The position numbers and the translations under genes were made by a program. A DNA stretch of 31,012 bases from an uncultured Taibaiella sp. (GTDB taxonomy: Bacteria; Bacteroidota; Bacteroidia; Chitinophagales; Chitinophagaceae): assembly GCA_946886975.1 (NCBI GenBank), contig CAMPJV010000001.1, forward strand, positions 1 through 31,012, written 5' to 3'. Of this stretch, positions 1 through 7,925 are shown in pieces (the stretch's first letter is position 1; the number at the start of each line of letters is the position of its first letter). The notes beneath the pieces are model-generated. The model was not told where the DNA came from. It worked only from the letters and a program-made list of their open reading frames with translations, and ran no database searches.

Positions 1-82
1 GGATTGGGAATATTATTGTTCTACAGAGACCCGCTCCCAAACCCTTCCGATAAGGTGAGGGAGGTTTAGGCGAGTGCAGTCG

Positions 83-1225
83 CTACTTGACTCTTCTACC
101 CTTCCATTTGTATACTCCAATGAAGCCGAGGAAGCCTGCTGTGATGACATAAAGTATATGGAAGGGTTGCAATAATGGAAACAGTAGTAACTGCTCTGTT
201 TTGCGGAAGAAGATTGCGACCGGGAACAGATAGAAGGCTTCTACAACGGTCTTGATGAGAAAAATGCCTGCAAGGAGAATCAGGTAATTGATGTCAGAAA
301 GGCCGGCGATGAAGAGAACGAGGAAGAGGAGGTTGAACAGGTAGACCAACAATAATATCAGCGTAAGCTTAGGGTCATTGTACTTACCGGACTTAGAAGC
401 CCAGCGGATCCGCTGCTGAAGAAGGCTGCCCCAGTCGGGCTGAGGAGCGGTAGTCACTACGGCCTGACGGGTCTTGAGGTAGGCAAGCTTATCAGGGAAA
501 GCCTTTTTCACCTTAACCATGAGCAGGAAATCATCACCGGAAGCGAGGTGGTCTATGCCCTGGTAGCCATTCACCTGAAGGAAAGCTGATCTGCTGAATG
601 CGAGATTGGCACCGTTACTCATGTTGCCAAGACCAAGCCGGTGAGCGGCGGCAGTGATGCCCTGCATGGACATAAAGTCAATGTCCTGGAAGCGCTCGAC
701 CATGCTGCCATTGTTGGAGAAGGCGACAGGACCGACAATCATGACCGGATGATCCTCCTCATACCTTGCCGCTATGTGATTCAGCCACTCCTTAGGCGCA
801 ATGCAGTCAGCGTCAGTAGTGATGATGAGCTCCCCTGAGCTGTTGGCTATTCCGATCTCTATGGCTTTCTTCTTATAAGCGTTCAGCTCTTCTCCCTTCT
901 TCAGGTAGTCAGCCATAGGGAGACATTTTACATTAGGAAGTGCGTGGTTCCTTACGATCGCGGCGGTGTTATCTTCAGAATGATCGTCTATTACTATGAT
1001 CTCGAGGAGTTCGGAAGGATAGTCGTTCTTCAGGATGGACCTGATGCAGGCAGATATGGTACCTTCCTCGTTGCGTGCGGGGATAATGATGCTGATCTTC
1101 GTGCGTGGGGTAAATCCCTGCTTCAGAACAAACTTGGGCTGCATGGTCCAGCCGAACCAATAGACGAGCATCAGCACGACGTAGCTTAGGGTAAGGACCC
1201 AGATAATTATAAGAGCAATCAGCAT
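83..1225 (-). CDS. Family 2 glycosyltransferase, membrane-anchored
   Basis: This 380-residue protein probably transfers a sugar from a nucleotide-sugar donor at the inner face of the cytoplasmic membrane. It has a hydrophobic N-terminal segment (about residues 3-25). A GT-A nucleotide-binding fold follows, opening with IIIPARNEE and continuing through VIDDHSEDNT. The metal-binding TTDAD lies near residue 138 and the QQRIRW motif, a QxxRW acceptor-site signature of processive GT2 enzymes, near residue 272. Three C-terminal hydrophobic segments (about 285-365) complete it. The start ATG overlaps the stop of the upstream alpha/beta hydrolase gene (1219-2043) by 7 bases, so the two are probably translationally coupled. 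Family assignment is firm; the sugar and acceptor cannot be told. Envelope glycolipid or polysaccharide synthesis is an inference. Confidence 0.9.
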   Translation of the reverse strand: MLIALIIIWVLTLSYVVLMLVYWFGWTMQPKFVLKQGFTPRTKISIIIPARNEEGTISACIRSILKNDYPSELLEIIVIDDHSEDNTAAIVRNHALPNVKCLPMADYLKKGEELNAYKKKAIEIGIANSSGELIITTDADCIAPKEWLNHIAARYEEDHPVMIVGPVAFSNNGSMVERFQDIDFMSMQGITAAAHRLGLGNMSNGANLAFSRSAFLQVNGYQGIDHLASGDDFLLMVKVKKAFPDKLAYLKTRQAVVTTAPQPDWGSLLQQRIRWASKSGKYNDPKLTLILLLVYLFNLLFLVLFIAGLSDINYLILLAGIFLIKTVVEAFYLFPVAIFFRKTEQLLLFPLLQPFHILYVITAGFLGFIGVYKWKGRRVK

Positions 1226-2043
1226 GTTCCTTTAATAAGACAGTTGGCCATTTGAGGTAAGGTATCGGTGTCGAAGACACGGTGGCCTTTTTCGACGATG
1301 AAAAGTTGCACGCTCTGCATGTCTTTCTTGAATCTGTGAGCGTGGGGAACCGGTATTACCCTGTCGTAGGTGCCCATAAAGATATAAACAGGGATGTGAT
1401 ATCTGCGAATGGCCATCCTTAGGCGCCGCATATCCGGAATGATCCTGCTCATGCCGGGCCAGACCTTAAGCAGGAAAGACCTGTCCTTTTCGGAGTCCAG
1501 GTAATACATGGCAAAGCGGTAACGAGATTGATCTATGAAGTTCTTCTTCCTCAGCCATTCAATAAAGCCGAGGTAACGCTGTGTGTTTGTCAGAAAACTT
1601 CTGAAGAGCCTTTTACCAAAAAAGGTCTTAGTGACGAAATAATAGAGTGGATTGAAGACCAGTCCGTCGGAGGCGATGAGCAACACCCGGTCTATCTTAT
1701 CAGGCATGAGCTCTGTGATGGTGAGACAAACACGGCCGCCAAGACTGTAACCTAATAAGGCTACCGTCTGCACGTTATGCTCCTGCATCAATCGAGTCAC
1801 CATAAGCTTCAGGTCGGCTTTGTGCAGGAGCTGGTCGTCGGGCCAGACACTCTGACCGTGATGAGGCAAGTCTACGCTGAGGATGGTAAAGTCCTTTTCA
1901 AGGTACCTGCGGAAGGGATAGAAAAGAGAGGCGTTGTTGGCATATCCATGGAAGGCAATGAGCAGGCGACTGCCTGTACCCATCTTCAGATAGTGAAGCT
2001 TATTGCCCTGCAATGAAATATAACCGCTCTGACCGACGCTCAT
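1219..2043 (-). CDS. Alpha/beta hydrolase
   Basis: A 274-residue alpha/beta-hydrolase-fold protein with no signal peptide, so probably cytoplasmic. The oxyanion-hole region is FHGYAN (about residues 31-36). The nucleophile elbow GYSLGG puts Ser at residue 100, and the likely acid and base are Asp227 (GTYDRVIP) and His254 (EKGHRVF). The frame opens two codons earlier with GTG, but the ATG at 2043 is preferred because a perfect -7 box lies 8 bases upstream. Its stop overlaps the glycosyltransferase start, which suggests a two-gene operon. The fold covers esterases, lipases, thioesterases and C-C hydrolases; nothing visible fixes the substrate. Confidence 0.88.
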   Translation of the reverse strand: MSVGQSGYISLQGNKLHYLKMGTGSRLLIAFHGYANNASLFYPFRRYLEKDFTILSVDLPHHGQSVWPDDQLLHKADLKLMVTRLMQEHNVQTVALLGYSLGGRVCLTITELMPDKIDRVLLIASDGLVFNPLYYFVTKTFFGKRLFRSFLTNTQRYLGFIEWLRKKNFIDQSRYRFAMYYLDSEKDRSFLLKVWPGMSRIIPDMRRLRMAIRRYHIPVYIFMGTYDRVIPVPHAHRFKKDMQSVQLFIVEKGHRVFDTDTLPQMANCLIKGTC

Positions 2044-2051
2044 GAACACCT

Positions 2052-2059
2052 CAAAAGTA
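2052..2059 (-). promoter_or_regulatory. -7 box of the hydrolase-glycosyltransferase pair
   Basis: The minus strand reads TACTTTTG, an exact match to the Bacteroidota -7 consensus TAnnTTTG, 8 bases upstream of the ATG at 2043. A TTTG lies further upstream (2073-2076) but only 13 bases away, shorter than the usual -33/-7 spacing, so the -33 element is doubtful. Confidence 0.5.
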
Positions 2060-2115
2060 AAAGCTATTCGCCCAAAGGCTGCTATAATTTAACACCGGAG
2101 AGGTCTTTTTTTATT

Positions 2116-2123
2116 TAGATTTA
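2116..2123 (+). promoter_or_regulatory. Possible -7 box of the acyl-CoA dehydrogenase gene
   Basis: TAGATTTA differs from TAnnTTTG only in the last base and lies 16 bases before the ATG at 2140. The region between the divergent hydrolase and dehydrogenase genes is A/T-rich. No clear -33 element is seen. Confidence 0.25.
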
Positions 2124-2139
2124 TAAAAAGAATAATAGC

Positions 2140-3921
2140 ATGGAGGCAAATACAGCAAGAGCGTTACAGGGCGGAGGTTTTCTTATAAACCCATCAACTA
2201 CAGAAAACACATTTACTCCCGAAGACTTTACGGAAGAACAACTGATGGTGGCCCAGATGTGCGACGAATTCCTGGACAAGGAAGTGCTGCCGCACCTGAA
2301 TGCACTGGACCAGCAGCAGGAAGGACTGATGCCCTCACTGGTGGATAAGGCAGGAGAGCTGGGACTGCTGGGAGCAGCATTTCCAGAGAAATATAATGGA
2401 TTGGGAAAGGACTTCGTGACGGCCACTCTTATCAATGAACGCCTTGGAGGCGGACACTCCTTTGCAGTGGCGATGGCTGCCCACAATGGAATCGGTTCCC
2501 TTCCAATACTATACTTTGGCACCGAAGCACAGAAAGAAAAATACATACCTAAACTGGCAACGGGAGAAATGAAGGGAGCATACGCCCTGACCGAACCCGG
2601 CAGCGGAAGCGATGCGCTGGGCGCGAAGACAACAGCGAAGCTGAGCGAAGACGGAAAGCACTATATACTGAACGGACAGAAGATATGGATAACGAATGCT
2701 GGCTTTGCGGATGTATTCACTGTATTCGCAAAGCTGGATGGAGATAAGTTTACGGCCTTTATTGTGGAGAAAGGGGCGCCGGGATTGAGCCTGGGGGAGG
2801 AAGAACACAAGATGGGCATAAAGGGGAGCAGCACGCGGATGGTGTTCTTTGAGGATTGCAAGATACCGGTAGAGAACTTGCTGGGTGAGATAGGCAGGGG
2901 ACACATCATAGCATTCAACATACTGAACATAGGAAGGCTGAAGCTATGCGCTGCTGCCCTGGGCGGTGCGAAGAGAGCACTGGCGGGAACCATAACCTAT
3001 GCTAAGAACAGGGAACAGTTCAAGACCTCTATTGCCAACTTTGGCGCGGTAAAGCACAAGCTGGCTGAGATGGCGATCAGGATATTTGCTACAGAGAGTT
3101 CTCTTTACAGAACGGCGGCCTGGATAGATGAGAAGGAGCACGAGCTGCGGAGTGCGGGAAAGCCAGAAAGTGAAACATTACTTGGGGCTGCGGAGGAATT
3201 TGCCATAGAATGTGCGATGCTAAAGGTGATAGGCAGCGAGGCACTGGACTATGTGGTGGACGAAGGAGTGCAGATACACGGCGGCAACGGGTATATGGAT
3301 GACTATAACATCTCCCGGAGCTACAGAGACAGCAGGATCAACAGGATATTTGAAGGCACTAATGAGATCAACCGGCTCCTGACGCTGGACATGTACCTGA
3401 AGCGGGGCATGAAGGGACGCATCAACATAACTGGTCCGGCGATGGCAGTGAGCAAAGAACTGATGAGCATACCCGACTTTGGGGAAGATGACAGGCCCTT
3501 TGCCGCAGAGCAGAAAGCGATAGGGAACTTCAAGAAAGCAATACTAATGTGTGCCGGCGCTGCAGTGCAGAAGCTGATGATGAAGATAGAAGGCGAACAG
3601 GAGGTGCTGATGTACCTGGCAGATATGCTCAATGAAACCTTCCAGGCGGAGAGCATGCTGCTGCGCACGATTAAGATGGAGGAGACGGGACACAAGAATG
3701 CCGCACTTGCCATAGACGCCACCCGTACATTTATCAATGACGCTGCGGACAGGATAAACCACGCAGGGAAGAATGCTATCAACGCCTTTGCTGACGGTGA
3801 TGAGCAGCGAATGATGCTGATGGGGCTAAAGCGCTTTACTAAGACGAACAACTTTAATTGCAAGGAAGCGAGGAGGAGAATAGCCGACAGGCTGACTGAG
3901 GAGGAAAGGTATTGCTTTTAG
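2140..3921 (+). CDS. Acyl-CoA dehydrogenase, very-long-chain/ACAD9-like length
   Basis: A 593-residue FAD-dependent acyl-CoA dehydrogenase that would carry out the first oxidation of fatty-acid beta-oxidation, passing electrons to ETF. It shows the family signatures YALTEPGSGSDA (FAD and substrate contacts), WITNAG, GIKGSSTRMVFFEDCKIP, and the C-terminal IHGGNGYM followed by RIFEGTNEINR, where Glu405 fits the catalytic base of the VLCAD group. After that motif about 180 further residues remain. This extension is typical of VLCAD/ACAD9-type enzymes (about 600 residues) and absent from the 380-residue short/medium-chain type, so long-chain substrates are likely (inference). It stands alone on the plus strand with no ETF, thiolase or hydratase beside it. 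Confidence 0.95.
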   Translation: MEANTARALQGGGFLINPSTTENTFTPEDFTEEQLMVAQMCDEFLDKEVLPHLNALDQQQEGLMPSLVDKAGELGLLGAAFPEKYNGLGKDFVTATLINERLGGGHSFAVAMAAHNGIGSLPILYFGTEAQKEKYIPKLATGEMKGAYALTEPGSGSDALGAKTTAKLSEDGKHYILNGQKIWITNAGFADVFTVFAKLDGDKFTAFIVEKGAPGLSLGEEEHKMGIKGSSTRMVFFEDCKIPVENLLGEIGRGHIIAFNILNIGRLKLCAAALGGAKRALAGTITYAKNREQFKTSIANFGAVKHKLAEMAIRIFATESSLYRTAAWIDEKEHELRSAGKPESETLLGAAEEFAIECAMLKVIGSEALDYVVDEGVQIHGGNGYMDDYNISRSYRDSRINRIFEGTNEINRLLTLDMYLKRGMKGRINITGPAMAVSKELMSIPDFGEDDRPFAAEQKAIGNFKKAILMCAGAAVQKLMMKIEGEQEVLMYLADMLNETFQAESMLLRTIKMEETGHKNAALAIDATRTFINDAADRINHAGKNAINAFADGDEQRMMLMGLKRFTKTNNFNCKEARRRIADRLTEEERYCF

Positions 3922-4004
3922 GCAGCATGCTTTCAATTCCACCTGATCGCACTTGATCTGCAGAGAAGCTGCAGCACAGCTATGATAAAGCGCGGCGGAG
4001 ACGT

Positions 4005-4793
4005 TTAGCCATACACCTCTGGTCTGAAACGCTTAGCCAATAAACCCGTTGCCTTTCCCAGGTCGATATCGGCGACGGTGACTCCGGGTTGGCAGTACTG
4101 CTGATGGGCCACGCACGTGCCGTCTGGCGCTATGATGGCGCTGGCGGATTCGGGGTAGGTCAATGAGTAATTGGAGGTGGCGAAGTAGATGGTATTCTCC
4201 AATGCCCTCACCATCTGGGCCTTTTCATAATATGGATTATCCTTACTACCCCACTCGACCAGCTTTTTCCCTTCCCTGTTGCTGCCAGTGAGATTGGGAT
4301 GAAACACAACCTGCGCACCGTGCAGGGCGGCCCACCGCACCGACTCAGGATACCTGAACCCTTCATGGCAGATGACAATGCCGAACGTTAGCTCCCCGAC
4401 CTTAAAGATGCTGCGCTGATGGCCGGGCTTCCAGATGGCGTCTTCTGAAGGGTCAAGCTGGTTCTTAGTCTGAAGGCCCAGTATCTTGCCTGACCCGGAT
4501 ATCACGTGCGCCACATTCATTATCTCACCGTCTATATACCAGTCCATGGGGATGATGACCGCTATTGAATTACCCTTTGCCATGGCTACTACACTATCCA
4601 GTGCATCACGGAGCTGGCCGTCGCTACAGGCTTCTCTCTGAAATTCATCCATTGGATAGCCCGGCAGGTAAGACTCAGGGAAACAAACTATTTCGGCTCC
4701 CTGCTGTGCGGCATCCTTTGTAAGCCTATCCACCCAATGGAGGCCATCGGCGAGGGAAGAAGGATAGTCGGGGGAAGCAACTGCGATTTTCAT
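4005..4793 (-). CDS. Carbon-nitrogen hydrolase (nitrilase superfamily)
   Basis: A 262-residue amidase of the nitrilase superfamily, probably cytosolic, hydrolysing a non-peptide C-N bond. The Glu-Lys-Cys triad is visible: Glu40 in CFPESYLPGYP, Lys110 in LQTKNQL and Cys142 in GIVICHEGFRYPE. Length is normal for a single-domain member without a fused NAD synthetase. It reads from its own ATG on the same strand as the methyltransferase gene upstream, with a 115-base gap that contains a near-consensus -7 box, so it is probably transcribed separately. It converges with the acyl-CoA dehydrogenase gene. Substrate unknown; omega-amidase or N-carbamoyl-type activity are possibilities only. Confidence 0.92.
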   Translation of the reverse strand: MKIAVASPDYPSSLADGLHWVDRLTKDAAQQGAEIVCFPESYLPGYPMDEFQREACSDGQLRDALDSVVAMAKGNSIAVIIPMDWYIDGEIMNVAHVISGSGKILGLQTKNQLDPSEDAIWKPGHQRSIFKVGELTFGIVICHEGFRYPESVRWAALHGAQVVFHPNLTGSNREGKKLVEWGSKDNPYYEKAQMVRALENTIYFATSNYSLTYPESASAIIAPDGTCVAHQQYCQPGVTVADIDLGKATGLLAKRFRPEVYG

Positions 4794-4812
4794 ATGGGAG
4801 AGATTTGATTTG

Positions 4813-4820
4813 CTAAGATA
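4813..4820 (-). promoter_or_regulatory. Possible -7 box of the nitrilase-family gene
   Basis: The minus strand reads TATCTTAG, one mismatch from TAnnTTTG, 19 bases upstream of the ATG at 4793. No convincing -33 element. Confidence 0.25.
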
Positions 4821-4908
4821 CGTCCAGAGATGGCAGATGGGAAGGGCTTTTGGAATGGCGACTGAAGAAACATTACTTCGTCTTTAGCCAATCCGGCTGC
4901 CATGGCTG

Positions 4909-5862
4909 CTACTTCTCGATCAGGAAACATGACCTGTGCAATCGTCCCTGGAAATCGAATGGAGTAGTGGCACCTGTGATATCTTTCACCACCGTTGCGG
5001 GGATAGAATCCCGGTCCATCTGGAAGCCTTTGTAGTTATTGCTAAAGTATATCTTGCCGTCGTCGGTGCTTGCCTTCAACAACTTCTTCAGGAGCATCAC
5101 ATGATCGCGCTGCACGTCGAAGTTATCTTCCATGCGCTTGCTGTTGCTGAATGTGGGAGGATCGCAGATGATGAGGTCGAAAGTGTTAGCGGGCAAGTCG
5201 CTGATGACCTCCATCACGTCCGCATGAACGAACTCGTGCTTCTGATCGTCATAGAGCTTGTTGAACTGCATATTGCGCTTCGCCCAGTTGATGTAGGTTT
5301 TGGAAAGGTCGACTGAAGTTACTGAGGCCGCCCCGCCGTGAGCTGCATAAACACTGAAAGCGCCTGTGTAGCAGAACAGATTGAGCACCCTCCTGCCCTC
5401 GGATTGTTCCCTGACCATATTCCTCGTGATGCGGTGGTCGAGGAAGAGACCTGTATCAAGGTAGTCTGTGAGATTGATGATGAAATTCAGTCCACCTTCC
5501 GGGACTATGCGCTCCTGCTTTTCTTCGGCAAACTTTTCGTACTGGCCCTGGCGGCCGGCCTTCCGCTGACGCTGCTTCATAAAAATTTCCTCCGGCGCAA
5601 TGCCTACGATCTCAGAGATTACCTCGCGGCATGTATGCAACCAGACCTCGTGCTCCTCGTCTTCCATGCCATGGCGGCGCTTGTATTCGGCAGCATGGAC
5701 TACGCCGGCATACCAGTCTATGGCGAAGGGGAACTCGGGAAGATCATGATCGTAAAAGCGGTAACAGGCCACCTCCTGCCGGCGGGCGAGCTTGCTATAG
5801 TGCTTCCAGACCTTTGTGAGCCGGTTGCGGAACATTGCAACCCTGGCATCTAAATCGGGCAT
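4909..5862 (-). CDS. RlmK-like 23S rRNA (guanine-N7) methyltransferase, stand-alone
   Basis: A 317-residue class I SAM-dependent methyltransferase closely resembling the C-terminal (RlmK) half of the E. coli fusion RlmKL, which makes m7G2069 in 23S rRNA. Shared landmarks, recalled from the family, are the N-terminal NRLxKxxKH/ARRQ region, CYRxYDxDLPEFP, NLTDYLDTGLFLDHR, the SAM loop LNLFCYTGAFS (about residues 160-172) and the active-site stretch DPPTFSNSKRMED beginning at Asp234. The THUMP/RlmL half is absent here. The frame runs up to 5928, but an exact -7 promoter box lies inside that extension. The start is therefore placed at the ATG at 5862; the ATG at 5835, which opens MFRNRL, aligns equally well with the RlmK N-terminus. 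The family is certain and the exact modified base is inferred. Confidence 0.88.
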   Translation of the reverse strand: MPDLDARVAMFRNRLTKVWKHYSKLARRQEVACYRFYDHDLPEFPFAIDWYAGVVHAAEYKRRHGMEDEEHEVWLHTCREVISEIVGIAPEEIFMKQRQRKAGRQGQYEKFAEEKQERIVPEGGLNFIINLTDYLDTGLFLDHRITRNMVREQSEGRRVLNLFCYTGAFSVYAAHGGAASVTSVDLSKTYINWAKRNMQFNKLYDDQKHEFVHADVMEVISDLPANTFDLIICDPPTFSNSKRMEDNFDVQRDHVMLLKKLLKASTDDGKIYFSNNYKGFQMDRDSIPATVVKDITGATTPFDFQGRLHRSCFLIEK

Positions 5863-5867
5863 AAGGG

Positions 5868-5875
5868 CAAAGATA
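5868..5875 (-). promoter_or_regulatory. -7 box of the RlmK-like gene
   Basis: The minus strand reads TATCTTTG, an exact TAnnTTTG match, ending 5 bases before the ATG at 5862. A start site at the usual distance from the box would fall on or next to that ATG, giving a leaderless message, or a leader of about 27 bases if translation begins at 5835. Confidence 0.55.
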
Positions 5876-6016
5876 GATAATGTGGGGAGCCATAGGAGGG
5901 CATTGATGGGGACAGGCAGTATCGCCATCGGGGTAACGGAGAAAGGAAGTCAGGCCGGAGGAAGTCTGCTTTTAAGCCATTGTAACCTCGTTGAAGACCC
6001 GGTGTAAAGCAGGAGG

Positions 6017-6071
6017 TAAAGCATGGATGAAGCATAGATAAAGCATAGATAAAGCATAGACAAAGCATAGA
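6017..6071. repeat. Five-copy 11-bp tandem repeat
   Basis: Five consecutive 11-base units beginning at 6017, 6028, 6039, 6050 and 6061 follow the consensus TAAAGCATAGA. The third and fourth are identical and the others differ by one or two bases; a degenerate extra copy starts at 6005. The array lies between the end of holB and the RlmK-like gene, about 155-209 bases upstream of the latter's start. One unit is close to one helical turn, so each copy would face the same side of the DNA. Short peptides encoded across it are low-complexity artefacts of the repeat. Confidence 0.85.
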
Positions 6072-6134
6072 TATTGCAGGTACGTTGCTAATAAGTATAA
6101 TATGTCCTGCACTTTAGCTTTAGCCGATCGGTGG

Positions 6135-7271
6135 TCAGATGGATTGCAATTCCTTGCCCTGGATGGTATAAACCAGCTGGACGGAAAGGGCCAGCAACTG
6201 AGTCTTGCCATGCGCGTTCCGTTCGATGTGGTACATAGTAGTGGATATCTGCTCAATCATTTTCCTGAGGGACTCAAAGCTTACGTTACGTGCCGCCAGC
6301 TTTCCTACGAACTGAGCCTCCTCCTCGGGCAAGGTGGGCGGGACCTGGGGCAGATAGCGGACCCGTATCGCCTGCTCGAGCAACTGGATCACATAATGGA
6401 GAAAGTTCTTTTGCTGCTCACGGCCCGCCTTTGACCAATCCTCTACCATTTTTGAGAGCTCAATACCATTATTCGTAAAAAGCGCGTTGAACCAGCGACG
6501 CACATCCGGGAACAGATCATTCTCCGTGTGGCGGACCAGGCGAAGCGCCTCGGTGAAGTCGCCATTGGCGATATGGGCTATCTGGGCAGCTTTGCGCGTA
6601 TCTGCAAGCGAACGGTCGGCAAGACCCTGAGCTATATCGGCGGCATGAAGCGGCGGGAGCCTGATGAGCTGTGTGCGGGACAGGATGGTGCCCAATACCT
6701 CGTCTACATCTTCGGCCACCAGGATGAGTAACGTGCCAGGAGGCGGCTCTTCGATCAGCTTGAGCAAAATATTCCCTTCTTTCCCTAAATATTCCGGTCT
6801 CCAGATGATCTGGACCTTTCTGCCGCCTTCATAAGACTTGAGGTTTAGCGTTTCAATTATTTCACGACATTCCTCCGCAGTGATATTGCCCTGCTTGTTT
6901 TCCGCGTCAATGAACTGCAGCCAGTCGTAAGTGGTGCCATAGGGCGTTTGGGCAATGAACTCACGGAACTCCTGGATGTAGTTTCGGCTCATTGCCTTGG
7001 TGCCTGGCTTTGGGGGTATAGAAGGGAAGCTGATGTGCAAGTCTGCATGTTCGAGGCGCGACGACTTCTGACAATCCGCGCAAGTGCCGCAGGAGTCGTG
7101 TTCCTGCTTATTCGTACAGAAGATATACTGAGAGAAAGCAAGAGCGAGCGGCAGTCCACCTGTTCCCTCCTGGCCGGCAATAAGCAAAGCGTGCGGCAAA
7201 TGATTCTGCTCCAGCATGGAAATCAAACCCTGCTTTGCCGACTGCTGACCAACTACCTGCTTTAGTAACAT
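6135..7271 (-). CDS. holB: DNA polymerase III subunit delta' (clamp loader)
   Basis: A 378-residue AAA+ clamp-loader subunit of the replicative polymerase. The N-terminus has the VVGQQSAKQGL box, then a degenerate Walker A GQEGTGG (residues 33-39) in which the usual Lys is missing, as expected for the non-hydrolysing delta' subunit. A Cys4 zinc knuckle follows (Cys52, 61, 64, 67). The motif usually written SRC reads SRT here (LSRTQLIRLPP), also compatible with delta'. The open frame extends to 7379, but the ATG at 7271 is chosen because it opens the conserved domain and a well-spaced promoter lies directly upstream. It is divergent from the SWIM-protein genes. Confidence 0.88.
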   Translation of the reverse strand: MLLKQVVGQQSAKQGLISMLEQNHLPHALLIAGQEGTGGLPLALAFSQYIFCTNKQEHDSCGTCADCQKSSRLEHADLHISFPSIPPKPGTKAMSRNYIQEFREFIAQTPYGTTYDWLQFIDAENKQGNITAEECREIIETLNLKSYEGGRKVQIIWRPEYLGKEGNILLKLIEEPPPGTLLILVAEDVDEVLGTILSRTQLIRLPPLHAADIAQGLADRSLADTRKAAQIAHIANGDFTEALRLVRHTENDLFPDVRRWFNALFTNNGIELSKMVEDWSKAGREQQKNFLHYVIQLLEQAIRVRYLPQVPPTLPEEEAQFVGKLAARNVSFESLRKMIEQISTTMYHIERNAHGKTQLLALSVQLVYTIQGKELQSI

Positions 7272-7276
7272 AGGCT

Positions 7277-7307
7277 CAAAATTGGCGGGAAAAAAGCAGA
7301 AGACAAA
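7277..7307 (-). promoter_or_regulatory. holB promoter
   Basis: On the minus strand a TTTG (7304-7307) is separated by 19 bases from CAATTTTG (7277-7284). This is the Bacteroidota -33/-7 arrangement with one mismatch in the -7 box. The box ends 5 bases before the holB ATG, so the transcript would be leaderless or nearly so. Confidence 0.4.
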
Positions 7308-7477
7308 ATGTGCAGACCTGATTTGGGAAAGTGAAAGAAACCAAAGGCATGTGGATAATACATAAGTGTATAAAATCAAGACAACAATTAACAGCTTGGT
7401 TTAAGTATAAGGTTTATTATTGCACCCGGAAAAAAGCTCCTGGCAAGGTCTTTGTGTTGTGGCTTTTGCACAGTAAG

Positions 7478-7906
7478 ATGAGTATCAGTAAGTTGCCCTA
7501 TACTAAAACTTCATATCAGTTCTACTTCCGAGGAGAGAATGGCGAGAGCTGTGTTAGTTTTTCCGTTATCCAGGATCATTTGACATGTGAATGTACCTGC
7601 GGCCGTAGCCGGGGAACGGATCTATGTTGGCACGGTCAATATGTATTAGCCGGGAAGACAGCAAGAATTACGGGCGGGGACATGAACTTGCAAAAGGAAC
7701 TGATAAAGCAAGCTGAAGAGACGAGAGAAGGTAAGAGAATGGTAAGACAAGCGGCAAAGAAGTTTGAAGGCGAGAGCCACTGTCGCAGATGTAACAGTGA
7801 CAGGATCGTAAAGATCAAATTTTCGCCTGCAGCGAGGCTATATACATTATTCAGAGAAGTGACACACCATACCTATTTCTGTAAAAAGTGCAGATGGACA
7901 TGGTAG
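7478..7906 (+). CDS. Small SWIM-type zinc finger plus C-terminal zinc ribbon protein (paralogue A)
   Basis: No named family is recognised. The 142-residue protein has a Phe/Tyr-rich N-terminal strand region, then a SWIM-like motif CxC-x10-CxH (Cys37, Cys39, Cys50, His52; an extra Cys41 lies inside). A conserved YVLAGKT follows, then a Lys/Glu-rich helical linker (about residues 68-98), and a final CRRCN...CKKCRWTW zinc ribbon (Cys102, 105, 135, 138) that ends the protein. SWIM motifs bind nucleic acid or protein in other families; a nucleic-acid role here is inference. The frame reaches back to a GTG at 7331, but homology with the neighbouring paralogue begins at the ATG at 7478. A near-consensus -7 box TATTATTG lies at 7415-7422. 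It is followed 19 bases later by its paralogue, so this is a recent-looking tandem duplication, though the sequences have diverged considerably. Confidence 0.75.
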   Translation: MSISKLPYTKTSYQFYFRGENGESCVSFSVIQDHLTCECTCGRSRGTDLCWHGQYVLAGKTARITGGDMNLQKELIKQAEETREGKRMVRQAAKKFEGESHCRRCNSDRIVKIKFSPAARLYTLFREVTHHTYFCKKCRWTW

Positions 7907-7925
7907 GTCACCAAAGGACAAGAGC

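Noticed and set aside
3958..3974. CTGCAG-agaag-CTGCAG hairpin between the convergent dehydrogenase and nitrilase genes.
   Set aside because: Only a 6-bp stem with no T-run on either side; not enough to call a terminator.
5928..6256. Several open frames across the 11-bp repeat on both strands.
   Set aside because: They encode periodic low-complexity peptides created by the repeat and have no promoter or domain.
7331..7477. GTG-initiated 49-residue extension of SWIM paralogue A.
   Set aside because: It has no counterpart in paralogue B, and the candidate promoter box at 7415-7422 falls inside it.
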